From contig QANY01005849.1 of the NCBI GenBank assembly GCA_003255025.1, positions 57,648 through 121,647 of the forward strand: DNA of 64,000 nt, given 5' to 3'. The translations under genes and the position numbers were made by a program. Origin of the DNA: Datisca glomerata (taxonomy: Eukaryota > Streptophyta > Magnoliopsida > Cucurbitales > Datiscaceae). Positions 20,772-32,618 of the stretch are shown in pieces. The notes beneath the pieces were generated by a model. That model was not told the DNA's origin, searched no databases, and worked only from the letters and a program-made list of their open reading frames with translations. Within the stretch, counting starts at the first letter, position 1. Each line of letters opens with the position of its first letter.

Positions 20772-22395
20772 TGTTAGAATTGTGGCCTAAAAGCATGAGA
20801 TTCTATGCAATATTGACGATTTGTTTTATGAAGAATTAATAAATTGACTTTCTAATTTATATATAGAACATGTGAACATTTTTTAGTAGAAGATCCACAA
20901 GCATTTTGTACTTGGTTTATGTACTATGGAGTTTAGCTCATAGGTACAAGGTATAAACCGAGAGTTTATTATGACTTGTAAATATTTAATTTTTACAGTC
21001 TAATGAAACTGGGCACTTTAATAAGAAAATATTGAAGTGCATTGACTCTATTACATAGAGTGACTTACCTTGGTCACTAGGTAGATTACCTAGTTAATGT
21101 GCTAGTGCATTGGAATGCATTGAAAGAACTAATGAGTCTAATTTTTCTGTAAAATACAATCAAATAAAAATCAAGACTTATTGCTATTATTTTATGAGTG
21201 TTCTCAATCTTGAAAAGAGTTATGAGTTCATATTAATAGCTTAGCTATTTTGATCTATTAAGAATGAGACTCTAAGAATCAACATATTCCGTAGATTAGA
21301 TAACTTGGCTATTGGATAGAGAGTCCATAGATTCTCAATAGTAGAATCCATAGAAACTTTTAATTAAGTGAAATAGTATATCTTAGGTAATTCATTTATG
21401 TGGTCATTGTAAACTAAGCGCTTAGTATCTCTAGTGGAGTACTAGAGATTTGATAATTTTTACTTGATACATCAAGTATGAAATTATCATAATTGACCGG
21501 TAGAATGAATTTGGAACCTAAGGATACTAAGAAGTGTATAAATATTAGGTCGATAGTACTTCACATAATCATACATGGTACTATATTGTGAAGAGGTATT
21601 ACATAATGAATAATAGATCAAGAATCGTTATATCAAGTAATATAAAATACGCTTGGAGTTCAATTATGATTTTATACTGGAGTTAATCATAATTAATAAT
21701 TAATAATTTGATTATGCATATAATCAGTAGAATTTATTAATTATGTAACTAAGAGTATTATTATCATTTTGGTCCTCTTGCTAGCCTCAGATTTGAGTTA
21801 CGTCATGACTAGACTTATTTAATTAATAGGTGGCATGGATACCCTATAGTCAACCAAGTGTTTTAAAAAATTAACTCAGTCTTTTATTTATTAAGGTCAA
21901 TGATTAATTAAAATTAATTTATTTAATGTTAGTTAATTGAATTTTAAAAAAATAATTAACCGACTATTAGGATAAATCATAACCGTCACTTTTCACAAAC
22001 CATTGCATGGTTTGTGAGTATGTGTGTTTTAATATTTTTAAATAAAAAAATGAAAGAAGTTGAGTTCTTCTTCTTCGTTTTTTTTAAGTTGCAAATTGAA
22101 AAGACATTTTTTTTATTCTTCTAAAAAACAGTGGCGAACAAAATTGAACAAAATTGAAAGTGAGCGAATCATTCTTTTCATATTTTTTTATTTTAATTGA
22201 GAAATAAGACTTTAGTTTTTTAATATTAATTTTGAGTGTCCAATCACTTGTGTTCTTAGTTGACGATTTAAGAAATATCAAGTAAGACCACAAGGTTTTG
22301 ATTTTCACACGTCAAGAGATATTTATCCGTATTCAACTAATGGTTGTTTCTTGAATTTTTCAAAATCTAATTTTTCTGTTGCAATGATTATTTCA
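20772..22395 (+). repeat. 5' LTR of copia element 1
   Basis: Starts TGTTAGAATTGTGGCC and ends ATTATTTCA (TG..CA). The same landmarks, in order, occur in the 3' LTR at 28265-29816 (GAGATTCTATG, TAGTGGAGTACTAGAGAT, TTCTTCTTCTTCG). Confidence 0.9.
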
Positions 22396-22745
22396 ATTAG
22401 TAACAGAGCAATGTTTTGAATTATTCGAGAAATGCCTTGTGATATTTAAATAATGATTCTGATTATTTAGATAATACCCTTGCATAATTTTGAGTGTCCA
22501 ATCATTTGTGTTCTTAGTTGACGATTTAAGAAATATCAAGTAAGACCACAAGGTTTTGATTTTCACGCGTCAAGAGATATTTATCCGTATTCAACTAATG
22601 GTTGTTTCTTGAATTTTTCAAAATCTAATTTTTCTGTTGCAATGATTCTTTCAATTAGTAACAGAGCAATGTTTTGAATTATTCGAGAAATGCCTTGTGA
22701 TATTTAAATAATGATTCTGATTATTTAGATAATACCCTTGCATAA
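22230..22745. repeat. 258-bp tandem duplication spanning LTR end and primer site
   Basis: 22230-22487 and 22488-22745 are nearly identical (differences include CACACG/CACGCG and GATTATTTC/GATTCTTTC). Each unit contains the last 166 bp of the LTR plus about 90 bp of leader. A second LTR end and second primer-binding-like site therefore lie at about 22653-22667. The close identity compared with the diverged LTRs dates this after insertion or late in the element's life. Confidence 0.92.
22396..22409 (+). other. Primer-binding site of copia element 1 (degenerate)
   Basis: ATTAGTAACAGAGC follows the LTR end. It corresponds to the usual plant copia site TGGTATCAGAGC (initiator tRNA-Met) with changes. 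A duplicate lies 258 bp downstream. Confidence 0.6.
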
Positions 22746-22953
22746 CCTTTTAGAGATGTTTGTATGTATGTCTATAATATGGGTTATATAATTTTATGGG
22801 ACAACTAGGAAGAGGTTTGTGTTTTCCCTTTTGTTTTTTTTTTTTAATTTTTGCAATAGAATTCATGTACATTTTTTTAGAAAGTGTAAGATTTTTTTAT
22901 AATTATTTTTGTCAAGAGAGAACACGATTCGAACCATGAAGCAAGTAAGAAAA

Positions 22954-23130
22954 AGTGGACAGTCGCACCGCACAGCACTGCACAGCAGTGCCGAAACTGC
23001 ACTGTACAGTGATGGAATGCACTGGACAGTCCATTCGGCACTACTGGACAGTGCTGAAATTGTACTGTGCAGTGTTGAAATGCACTGGACAGTGCATTCA
23101 GCACTGCTGTACAGTGTCAACAATTTTCAG
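22954..23130. repeat. 63-bp GC-richer repeat of nested CACTG/CAGTG palindromes
   Basis: CAGTGCCGAAACTGCACTGT at 22986 is echoed at 23049 and partly at 23112 (period 63). Words such as ACTGTACAGT, CACTGGACAGTG and GCACTGCTGTACAGTG make it rich in short inverted repeats. It is open in frames on both strands but encodes nothing recognisable. It sits in the leader between LTR and gag. Confidence 0.85.
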
Positions 23131-23215
23131 CGATGTCCGATGACTTCCGTAGACGATGGGATGAGCACAATGATGGCTTGGGCGGTTCTACACAAGGATA
23201 AACCTAATTAGAATT

Positions 23216-24311
23216 TTGATATTAGATTTAAGCATTAGAGTTAGGGTAATGCAAGGGTAATTTAAATTGTATTTTACATTATATTGCCTTGCATGATAAT
23301 TATGCTTTTAGATGCTAAGATTATTTTATTTGAGTTTATACTTAGATATCATGATCACAGATTTTAGAAGTCATGTAACTCTTTAGGTTTTCTAAAATGA
23401 AAAAGTGTTTGTGATTGCATAAAAAGAAATAAAATATAGCATAAATGGCTAGAGGCATAATTTGTCTAACTCTATAAGCATGTTATTTGGATTTCACTAG
23501 GATAGCAAATTTTTAATTTTAATATTTTACCAGATATTTAATTATGTTATTAAATGTTAAACTTATTAGAATTTAGTTGAAATTTACATCTACCTAGATT
23601 AAATACTAATTGAGCATGCTAGAACCTAATCAGCGAAGTTACTTAGTAATATGATAAAAGTTTAAGTTTTTGGTCCTTATGTTAAACCTTGTCACACTTA
23701 GTAACTCACATTAATAATAAAAACTCACCTTAAAAATAAATTTTAGTGGTAACGGATTTTCTAAAATTAATCCACGGTCTCCATTGTTGAATCATAGTAA
23801 GGTGTTAGGGTGTCTTGTCTCCAATCTTGCAAGCTCTCTAAAAGAGGGTACTTGACACATTGATTACAAGTATGGTCTTTCGAAGGGATTGTCTTGATAA
23901 ATGTTATAGTAGGAGCAACCTTCCTAAGTTTGCGTTATTCACTCTGAACATGAATCTGTGGGTAAAATAATGGTATACGCTTGATTCAACTATGTGATAT
24001 CCTTTCTAAGAAGTTCATGTTACTTAGTACGAGAGACTGAAGAATAACGGTAGTTACTATACTAGATATTAATACCAGAATAATGTTATACTAGGTATCA
24101 CTCTCATATTAGTAACTAACTGAATTGGACTATTCTACCTAACTTATTGTTGCATGTTCTGCCTAAGTAGGGATGTAATGATGGAAGTTGGGATATCGTT
24201 GCACATTATTGTATGTTTATTTGAGTTTTTATTTCATGATGTTAATATGCTAAAGTAGAATGTGCATGTCTGTAATTAAGATTTCATTTATTATTTTTTC
24301 AGTAATTAAAC
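23216..24311 (+). other. Long untranslated leader of copia element 1
   Basis: About 1.1 kb without a frame. It ends with a pyrimidine-rich stretch and TTTTTTCAG at 24294-24302, shaped like a splice acceptor just before the gag ATG at 24312. A spliced leader is possible but unproven. Confidence 0.4.
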
Positions 24312-25113
24312 ATGTCGATCCCTCTTGCATTTATATTGGAAGAAAACATGCTTGATGGAACAAATTATGTTAACTAGAAACGTAACTTAGACATTATCTT
24401 AACTGTTGAGCGAATCAAGATTGTCCTAACAGATCCTTGTCCATCATCTCCTATTGAAAGTTCTAGTAATGAGGAGAAAGAAGCATATTCGACGTGGAAT
24501 ATGAAGGATGAATTGGCTTGTTGTTACATATTAGCTTCAATGTCTGATGTGTTGCAACAACAACATCAATCCATGTCCACTGCAGCTGATATTATGCATA
24601 ATCTTCAAGAGTTGTTTGGAAACCAGGGGCGACCAGGAAAACTGAAAGCAATTAAGGCTCTTATGGACGCCAAAATGACAACTGGAACTCATGTGGGACC
24701 ATTTGCTGAAAGTAATTGGCCACCTTAATGAGATGGAGATCCTAGGTGCTGAAATAGATACGGAAACCAAAATTGATTTGGTATTAGCAACTCTGTCAAA
24801 TTCGTTTAACCAGTATAAGGTAAACTATGTGATGAATAAGCATTAGTGGACCTTGACTAAGTTGATGAAATAACTTCAGGTGGCAGAGAATATACTGAAA
24901 ACACAACCAAGCATGAATACTACCCAGGCTTCTTCTTCTCTTGGGATTAATCCTATACCCAAGAAGATGAAAAAGAAGAAGAAGGTTTCTAAACAAGTGG
25001 AACTAAATAAAAAGAAGGAGGGAAAGAATGGTAAGGGTAAATGCTTTCATTGTAGTAAGACTGGTCACTGGAAAGTAAACTGTGAGCTCTTTACATTACT
25101 GAGTCATGTTTAG
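24312..25113 (+). pseudogene. copia element 1 gag (broken)
   Basis: From the ATG at 24312 the frame reads a copia-type gag start (L-D-G-T-N-Y, then a TAG where Trp is usual, then R-N-L-D-I-I-L). A UBN2-like helical region follows (L-x-x-L-F-G.., A-I-K-A-L). A stop at about 24726 and frame changes interrupt it. The zinc knuckle C-F-H-C-S-K-T-G-H-W-K-V-N-C (CX2CX4HX4C) is intact at about 25042-25083. The protein would package element RNA in virus-like particles, but this copy cannot be read through. Confidence 0.85.
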
Positions 25114-25129
25114 TTGGTGATTCTACTGG

Positions 25130-28100
25130 ATCTTGGTGTGTAGATTCTGCAACCACTAATCACATTTGCATTTCTTTATAGGGTTCCAGGAAACCAGGAT
25201 ACAAAGTGAAGGGGAACTGTAAATTGTTCTAGGAACTGAGGCACGGGTTCCAGTGGTTTCTGTTGGCGTTGTGACTCTTTATTTTGTTAGTTTTAGGAGC
25301 ATTACTTTATCAAAATGTCTTTATGTACCGAATATTAGATGAAATTTAATTTTTGTTTCTTGTCTTTGTTTGGAAGGATACAGTTTTAATTTTTTAATTG
25401 TTTTAACTAAGAATAAATTTTTTGTCTATTCTAGTACATTGATAGATGGTTTGTATTTTGTTACTCCTAAGAAGTTTATGTTTCATTATACTGAAGTTGA
25501 TAGTGGTTCACATATTATCCACAAAAGAAGAGAAGTTTCTCATACTAACGAAACATATATGTGGCACTTACGTCTGGATCATATTAATCTAAACAGGATC
25601 CAAAGACTCGTAAGAGATGGACCTCTTAGCTCTTTAGATTTACTGTCATTACCAGTCTATGAATCCTGTATAGAAGGTAAAATGACTAAGAGGTATTTCA
25701 AGGTAAAATGACTAAGAGGCCTTTCAAGGCAAAATGACATAGCCTCAGAACCACTAGAGTTAGTACATATTGATCTGTGTGGACCAATGAATGTCCAGGC
25801 TAGAGGTGGCTTTGAGTATTTTGTCACATTCACTGATGATTACTCAAGATATAGCTATGTATATCTAATGCATCATAAATCCAAAACCTTTGAGAAATTC
25901 AAGGTGTTTAGAGCGGAAGTTGAAAATGCATTAAACAAATCGATTAAGTCTCTTCGATCAGATCGAAGAGGTAAATATCTTTCTAGAACATTCACAGACT
26001 ACTTGACAGAAAATGGGAATACATCTCAACTCACTACACCTGGAACACCCCAGCAGAATGGTGTAGCTGAGAGGAGAGACAGAACTCTCTTAAATATGAT
26101 ACGATCTATGATGATCTATTCAACTCTCCCCATTTCATTTTGGGGATATACCTTGGAAACACCTGCACACATTCTAAACCTTGTGCCTTCTAAGGAAGTA
26201 CCCGGGACACCACTAGAACTATGGAATGGTCGTAAACCTAGTTTACGCCATCTTTATATATGGGGTTGTTCAACACATGTGCTAAGGGATAATGATGCTA
26301 AATTAGAGCCTAGGTCGAAAGTATGTATTTTTGTAGGATATGCAAAAGAAACGGGAGGTTAATTTTTTATAGTATTGAGGAGCGAAAAGTTTTTGTAAGT
26401 ACAAATGTTGTTTTTTTAGAAGATGACAATATAAAAAAATTTAAATCTAGAAGCAACATTGTCATAAAAGAGTTAGCTGATAAAAGCACTAATGTGCAAA
26501 ACTAGTCAAAAGAAATTCAGAAAGTTACGGAGAATATGGTCACTATAGAGAACGATAGTGAAGTTTTTCCTAATACTACACAGCCACGTCGTAGTGGGAG
26601 GGAAATTCACCCACCTAAGAGATACACGCTCTTGGGGGAGACTTTTGAGGATATCCCTGAAGAGCATGACTTAGATCTCAGGAACTATGTAGAGGCTTTA
26701 AATGATGTTGATACAGACCAATGGCAAAAAGCAATGAAATCTGAGATGGATTCCATGTACTCTAATGGATTATGGGAGCCTGTAGAAGCACCTGAAGGGA
26801 TTAAAACCATTGGGTGTAAATGGGTTTTCAAGTGGAAGCGAGGCATAGACAGGAAGGTGAAAACCTTCAAAGCTAGGCTTTTTGCGAAAAGGTATACTCA
26901 GAAAGAAGGGATCGACTATGAGGAGATCTTTTCGCGGGTAGCTATGCGTAAGTCTATAAGGATATTATTATCCATTTCGGCTTATCTTGATTATGAGATT
27001 TGGAAAATGGATGTCAAGGCCGCATTTCTTAATGGCGATCTTGAAGAAAATATTTTTATGTCTCAACCTGAAGGATTCGTTGTTGAGGGTCAGGACCACA
27101 TGGTCTGTAAGTAGCATAAGTACATATATGGACTTAAGCAAGCCTCAAGATCGTTGAACATAAAATTTGATCAAGCAACAAATCATTTGGTTTTGATCAA
27201 AATCCTGATGAACCATTTGTGTATAAGAGGAAAGAAGGAAACATGATTGTTTTCTTGATTCTTTACGTGGATGACATTCTTCTTATCAGAAATGATGTAG
27301 GATTAATGTCAAACGTGAAGTTATGGTTGTCTAATAAGTTTGATATGAAGGACTTGGGAGAGGCAGCATATATCCTTGGGATTAAGGTCATACGTGATCG
27401 TAAATCTAGAAAGATATGCTTATCCCAAACTGCGTATATTAATAAGATTCTGAAATGGTTCGTAATGCAGGATTCTAAAAAGGGTTTATTACTTTTTAGG
27501 CATGGGATCCATCTATCCAAGGACCAATGTCCTAAGACACAAGATGAGATAGATAACATGAAAAGCAATTCCTTATGCTTCGACAGTGGGAAGTCTTATG
27601 TATGCTATATTGTGTACCAGACCAGATATTTATTTCGCAGTAGACATGGTCAGCAGATATCAATCGAATCTAGGACAAGAGCATTGGATAGTTGTAAAGC
27701 ACATATTCAAGAATCTTATGAGAACGAAAGATTATATGCTTATCTACCATGGTGAGGATCTCATACCCAAAGGGTATACGGATTCAGATTTTCAATCTGA
27801 TAGAGACTTAAAAAAATCTACCTCGTGATATGTGTTTACTCTGGGATCGGAGCAATCAGTTGGAGGAGTGCAAAATAGAATTATATTGCAGACTCGACAA
27901 TGGAAGCTGAATATGTAGCTGCTTTTGAAGCTGCAAATGAAGCTGTCTGGCTGCGTAAGTTCTTATCTGAGTTGGAGGTTGGCAAGATTGAGAAACTCCG
28001 GATCATAATTTATTATGATAACACTAGAGCAATCACGTAATCCAAGGAACCTCGAAACCATCATGGAGGCAAGCACATAGAGCGGAAGTATCAACTTATT

Positions 28101-28250
28101 AGGGAGATTGTATAACAAGGAGATATAGTTGTCTCTAAGATTGCTTCAATAGAAAATCTAGTAGACGCATTTACTAAGACTTTAACTACTAGTGTTTTTT
28201 AGTCTCGTGTAGAGAATATGGGTGTTAGACTTGCATTAGATGTGTTTTAG
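25130..28250 (+). pseudogene. copia element 1 pol (protease, integrase, RT, RNase H; broken)
   Basis: Protease remnant C-V-D-S-A-T-T-N-H at about 25136-25165. Pre-integrase H-L-R-L-D-H..C-I-E-G-K at 25560-25690, followed by a 24-bp tandem duplication (25680-25730). Integrase core at 25760-26110 with D-D-Y-S-R, a changed S-D-R-R-G and the P-Q-Q-N-G-V-A-E-R block. RT at 26700-27400 with K-W-V-F-K, M-D-V-K-A-A-F-L-N-G and the active-site L-Y-V-D-D at about 27262. RNase H at 27895-28190 with M-E-A-E-Y-V-A and V-D-A-F-T-K. More than ten stops or frameshifts break it. A purine tract (GGGCAAGTGGGAGA) at 28251-28264 precedes the 3' LTR. Confidence 0.9.
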
Positions 28251-28264
28251 GGCAAGTGGGAGAT

Positions 28265-29816
28265 TGTTATAATTGTGCCCTAAAAGCACGAGATTCTATG
28301 TAATATTGACGATTTGTTTTATGAAGAATTAATAAATTGACTTTCTAATATATATATATATATAGAACATGTGAACATTTTTTAATAGAAGGTCCACAAC
28401 CATTTTGTACTTATTTTATGTACGATGGAGTTTAGCTCATAGGTACAAAGTATAAATCGAGAGTTATTATTACTTGTAAATATTTAATTTTCACAGTCTA
28501 GTAAAGTTGGGTACTTTACTAAAAAAATACTGAAGTGCATTGACTCTATTATGTAGAATGACTTATCTTGGTCATTAGGTAGATTATCTAGTTAATGTGC
28601 TAGTGCATTGGAATGCATTGAAAGGACTAATTAGTCTAATTTTTTATAAAGTACTATCAAATGAAAATCAAGACTCGTTGTTATTATTTTATGAATGTTC
28701 TTAATATTGAAGAGAGTTATGAGTTCATATTTAATAGTTTAACTATTTCGATCTATTAAGAATGAGACTCTAAGAGTCAACATATTCCGTATGTTGGATA
28801 ACTAGGCTATTGGATATGGAGTCCATAGATTCTTAATAGTAGAATCCTAAAAAATTTTAATTGAATGAAATAGTATATCTTAGATAATTCATTTATGTGA
28901 TCATAACAAACTAAACACTTAGTATCTCTAGTGGAGTACTAGAGATTCATAATTTTTACTTGATGCATCAAGTATGAAATTATCATAATTTGACTGGTAG
29001 AATGAATTTGGAACCTAAGTATTCTAAGAAGTATATAAATATTATGTAGATAGTACTTCACCTAATTATACATTATACATAATGAATAATAGGTCAATGA
29101 TCGTTACATCAAGTAATATAAAATACACTTGAAGTTCAATTATGATTTTATAGTGGAGTTAATTGTAATTAATAATTAATAAATCTGATTATGTGTATAA
29201 TCGGTAGAATTTATTAATTATGTAGCTAAGAGTATTTTTATCCTTTCGGTCCCCTTGCTAGCCTCGAATTTAGATTACGCCGTGACTAGACTTGTTTAAT
29301 TAACAGATGGCGTTGATACCTTATATTCAACTAAGTGTTTTAAGAACTAACTCAGTCTTTTATTTATTAAGGTCAATGATTAATTAAAATTAATTTAGTT
29401 AATTTAGTTAATTGAATTTAAAAAAATAATTAATTAAATGACAGTTATCCCATTAATTTATAATGTTTTTAAATAAAAAAAGCGAAAGAAGTTGAGTTCT
29501 TCTTCTTCGTTTCTTTTAAGTTGCAAATTGAAAAGAATTTTTTTTGTTCTTCTGAAAAATAGTGGCGAACAAAATTGAAAGTGAGGGAATCATTCTTTTC
29601 ATATTTTTTTACTTAAATTGGAAAATAAGATTTTGATTTTTCAATATTATTTTTGAGTGTCTATCCGCTCATATTTTTTGTTGACGATTCGAGAAATATC
29701 AAAAAAGATAACAAGGTTTTGATTTTCACGCGTCAAGAGTTATTTATCTGTATTCAATCAATGGTTGTTTCTCGAATTTTTCAAAATCCAGTTTTTTCGC
29801 TGCAACGATTCTTCCA
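28265..29816 (+). repeat. 3' LTR of copia element 1
   Basis: Starts TGTTATAATTGTGCCC and ends GATTCTTCCA, 1,552 bp. It is shorter than the 5' LTR because of small deletions (for example around 29050-29100). Confidence 0.9.
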
Positions 29817-29955
29817 TGTATGTGTGTATGTATGTATGTGTGTATGTGTGTATGCGTGAATGTATGCACGTATGTATGCACGTATGTATGCACGTATGTA
29901 TGTAAGTAAGTATGTATGTATATATGTGTATGTGTCTATATATGTATGTATGTAG
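29817..29955. repeat. TGTA microsatellite, right part
   Basis: TGTATG/TGTG units and a TGCACGTATG higher-order unit repeated three times at 29865-29900. It is the continuation of the repeat split by copia element 1. Confidence 0.9.
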
Positions 29956-30319
29956 ATGATATTGTACCGTGTTAAAAATTTTAGAAAGAAATTCCCTGTC
30001 CTCTCTTCTAAAATTTTAAATTTCAAAAAAATTTAGCTCTCTCTATCTGATCTATTTATCCCTCTCTTCAAAAAAAATGAAAGGGACGAAGTGGAGGGAG
30101 GGAGAGACTTTTGGGAGAAGAAAGAAAGTGTGTGTGGGACAATTATCTCCTCCTAAGGACTCTGCGATTATCTCCTCCTAGTTCGCGAACGATTCCTCTG
30201 GAGCTCTTGTGATTCGGCATTCCCGGAGCTTCATCTCTTTGCTGCAGTAGGGTTCGTCGTGCGTAGTAATTGGGGGAGAATTAATTCACTTTTCAGGTTC
30301 TCGGATCAGATGTTTTTCG

Positions 30320-30520
30320 GTGGCCCAAGGAGAAGTGTTGGCCACTAAGGATGCTTTGTTTTGGGCTATTAATTCGGGTTGGGGGAGCGTCTTTTGATTG
30401 TCTCTCATAAGTTTCTTTTTTGCTCTAGGTTCAGTTATGTTTTAGCTTGGATAAATAGAGAATCTAATGCTACAGCTGATTCTTTTGCTAAGAACAGTTT
30501 AGATCGGTAGTATTAGTCTT
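30320..30520 (+). pseudogene. LINE RNase H-domain scrap
   Basis: Frames read G-E-V-L-A-T-K-D-A-L-F-W-A-I-N-S-G-W, then Y-V-L-A-W-I-N-R-E-S-N-A-T-A-D-S-F-A-K. These match the plant LINE RNase H pattern (E-A-x-A-x-x-x-A-L..; N-x-x-A-D-x-L-A). A frameshift lies between them. It is a 3'-end fragment with no RT next to it. Confidence 0.7.
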
Positions 30521-31092
30521 AATAATTCTCTTTTCCATAGCTCTATTTCTAGTCTTTGTGAACCTGAGAGTTTGCTTGTAAAAGCTAGGTTTAAACCTCC
30601 CTAATTTTATTTTCTTATAAGTATTGTTTCTGGTTCTGATAAAAAAAAATATTTAACAAAGGGTAAGATAGTAGATATATAAATTATAAAAACTATTTAA
30701 TTTAATTGAATTGGATAAATATATTAATATTTATGGAAAATTGTTCTATATGATTTTTATTAATAGTAGGAGAGATTAGTATTTAAAATTTTAAAAATGT
30801 CTAAATACTAAGATTTCTACAAATTTTTCTCACTAAGAAAGCTTTTCCACTTCATTACCACACTCTTTCCTTCCCAACTAATTGTAATTGATTCTTCAAA
30901 CCTTCACTGATTTATATCTTCTTTCTTCATAGAAAAATAGAAACTAAAGCAAATGCATCATCATCACCACCCACTGAGATTATCATTAAATGAATTATGA
31001 TCTGAAAAAATTCGTGTGGTTGTGTCTGAATCAAATGATGTGTAGAGTTGTTGATTCGTCTCTCTTAAATCTCTCATCAATTGCTGTTCCTT
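30521..31092. other. Non-coding; probable 3' flank of the ASG1-like gene
   Basis: No frame. Read on the - strand, 31092 downward would be the 3' untranslated region of the ASG1-like gene after its stop at 31093-31095. Confidence 0.45.
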
Positions 31093-31197
31093 TTACTCTC
31101 TATTATGCTCATAATATCTTTCTTGATCAATGCTCAGAACCGGTGGTCCGTCCATTAAGCTCTTGATCATAAGGACACTAAGAGCTTGATAATTATA
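31093..31197 (-). pseudogene. Detached 3' end of the ASG1-like last exon
   Basis: Read on the - strand from 31192, after one TSD copy (31193-31197, TATAA), 33 codons including the stop (TAA, 31093-31095) follow in the exact frame left open at 36008. They include the S-I-D-Q-E wording also found in the paralogous fragment at 3660-3690. Copia element 2 now separates this tail from its gene by 4.8 kb. Counting one TSD copy only, the full coding sequence divides by three. Confidence 0.85.
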
Positions 31198-31498
31198 TGT
31201 TGAAGAAAGAGAAGCAGAAATTACAGTCTCAGAAGAAAATCTTCATCATAGGTAAAAGAGGGAAGAAGAACAGAGACTTTCACCAAACACAGTGTGTGTC
31301 TAACCATTTCTGGTAAAAAAACTATCACAGGCATCAGTAGGCATCCGTTGGAGATCATAAGCAACCGTTAGAGATTTTATGTATATATACATCCTTACTC
31401 AGTGTAAAGAATTCAGTATTTTTTTAATAAGAAATCAGAACCAAAGGCTCATCATCTTTCTTTAAAGATCAGAACCCTGAAGGTTCATCATTTCTACA
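31198..31498 (+). repeat. 5' LTR of copia element 2
   Basis: Starts TGTTGAAGAAAGAGAAG and ends CATCATTTCTACA. A TATATATAC box at 31384-31392 may be the promoter. The phrase AGATCAGAACC..GGTTCATCA occurs near the end. Confidence 0.95.
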
Positions 31499-31510
31499 TG
31501 GTATCAGAGC
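31499..31510 (+). other. Primer-binding site of copia element 2
   Basis: TGGTATCAGAGC directly follows the LTR. It is the standard plant copia site complementary to initiator tRNA-Met. Confidence 0.95.
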
Positions 31511-31541
31511 AGTGATTCTGAGAACCAACACATACAACAGT

Positions 31542-32357
31542 ATGGCAGAACCATCAACCTTTGGCCAGCTTCACCACCACGATACCAATCCCAGACTGAT
31601 CTCCATCCTACTCACTGGCCACAACTACATACCGTGGGCCAGGGCGGCTCGGGTGAGCCTGAAAGGAAGAGGCAGACTGGGTTTCGTGGACGGCAGTAAG
31701 CCAAGACCAGACCGAAACTCAGAGGAATGGGACATCATGGACAGCCAGGTAATGACCTGGATAACTAATTCAATAGACCCAAAACTCAGTGAAATCTTTT
31801 ATTTTTGTGAAACATGACAGGAACTCTGGGAAGAAATCCAGAGCAATTATTGTGAACAAAATAATTTCGCGCAAGTCTTTGAACTTAAACGAGAGATCTT
31901 CCAAGCAAAATAGGGGGACAGATCAGTACCGGAGTTAACCGGGTTTTTAAAATCTAAGTTCAAAGAACTTGAAACCCTAAGACCGATGACCACTGACCTG
32001 AAGGAACTCCAAGAACGGGTTGAGCAGGATATGGTGTTCCATTTCTTGACGGCTCTCGACTCAAGCTACGAGGAGTTCCGGGCTCAGATCTTGATGTCGA
32101 CAGAGAAGCCAACTTTTGCCACTATCTCAGCCATGGTTCAAAGAGAAGAAACCAGGCGACGAGTGATGAGTACCAGAGATGACAAGGCGGAGGCACTAGC
32201 CATGGCGACCCACGGCTCCCTCCAAAACCCTAACCCTAGGGAAGGGGGAAGGCACCGCGGACAGCCAGGCGAGCCGGTGAAGTGCAGCCACTGCCGAAAG
32301 GAAGGGCACACCCACGACCGGTGCTGGAACCTGCACCCTCATCTCCGGCAGAACTAG
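31542..32357 (+). pseudogene. copia element 2 gag (two in-frame stops)
   Basis: The ATG at 31542 opens M-A-E-P-S..; the gag N-terminal pattern L-L-T-G-H-N-Y-x-x-W is followed by W-I-x-N-S-I-D-P. Two TGA/TAG stops (31816-31818 and 31911-31913) sit where Trp and Gln are usual. The frame otherwise continues to a zinc knuckle C-S-H-C-R-K-E-G-H-T-H-D-R-C and a stop at 32357. The 3' half is GC-rich, unlike the AT-rich pol. A small direct repeat (TGACGAGCGAGGG) lies just downstream at 32381-32424. Confidence 0.88.
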
Positions 32358-32618
32358 AGAAAGTTTCAGAAGGAGTGCGGGAATGACGAGCGAGGGAGCT
32401 GCGCGAAGAGTGACGAGCGAGGGGGATCCGCGAAGACATTCCCCTTTTATACCGAGGGCTTCAGCGGAGCGGGTTACGGGTCGCGACCCGACCGAGACCG
32501 CAGAGCCCACATGACAGACGGACCCGGTTCGGGTAATGGGTATCGACCCGATCGAATGGAGGAAATGGACAGATTCGGATCCGTTAGAGCATATCTGTAG
32601 ACAGACAACAACGTACAG

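Larger units (their letters stand above)
20772..29816 (+). mobile_element. Ty1/copia retrotransposon 1 (full-length, dead)
   Basis: A 9.0-kb element has two long LTRs (20772-22395 and 28265-29816) and TSD TGTAT on both sides (20767-20771 and 29817-29821). The domain order gag - protease - integrase - reverse transcriptase - RNase H marks it as copia. The coding region has many stops and frameshifts. The LTRs differ by numerous substitutions and a few indels, so the insertion is old. It shows three oddities: a tandem duplication of the LTR end plus primer-binding site, a 1.5-kb leader before gag, and a 63-bp repeat in that leader. Confidence 0.92.

Noticed and set aside
22863..23211. Four overlapping frames, up to 100 codons, on both strands
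   Set aside because: They are created by the 63-bp palindromic repeat in the copia leader. No family is recognisable and both strands look alike.
29781..30026. 81-codon - strand frame rich in Tyr, Ile, His and Thr
   Set aside because: It is translation of the TGTA microsatellite.
32196..32510. 104-codon - strand frame opposite gag
   Set aside because: It is antisense to the GC-rich gag/zinc-knuckle region of copia element 2, with no matching family.
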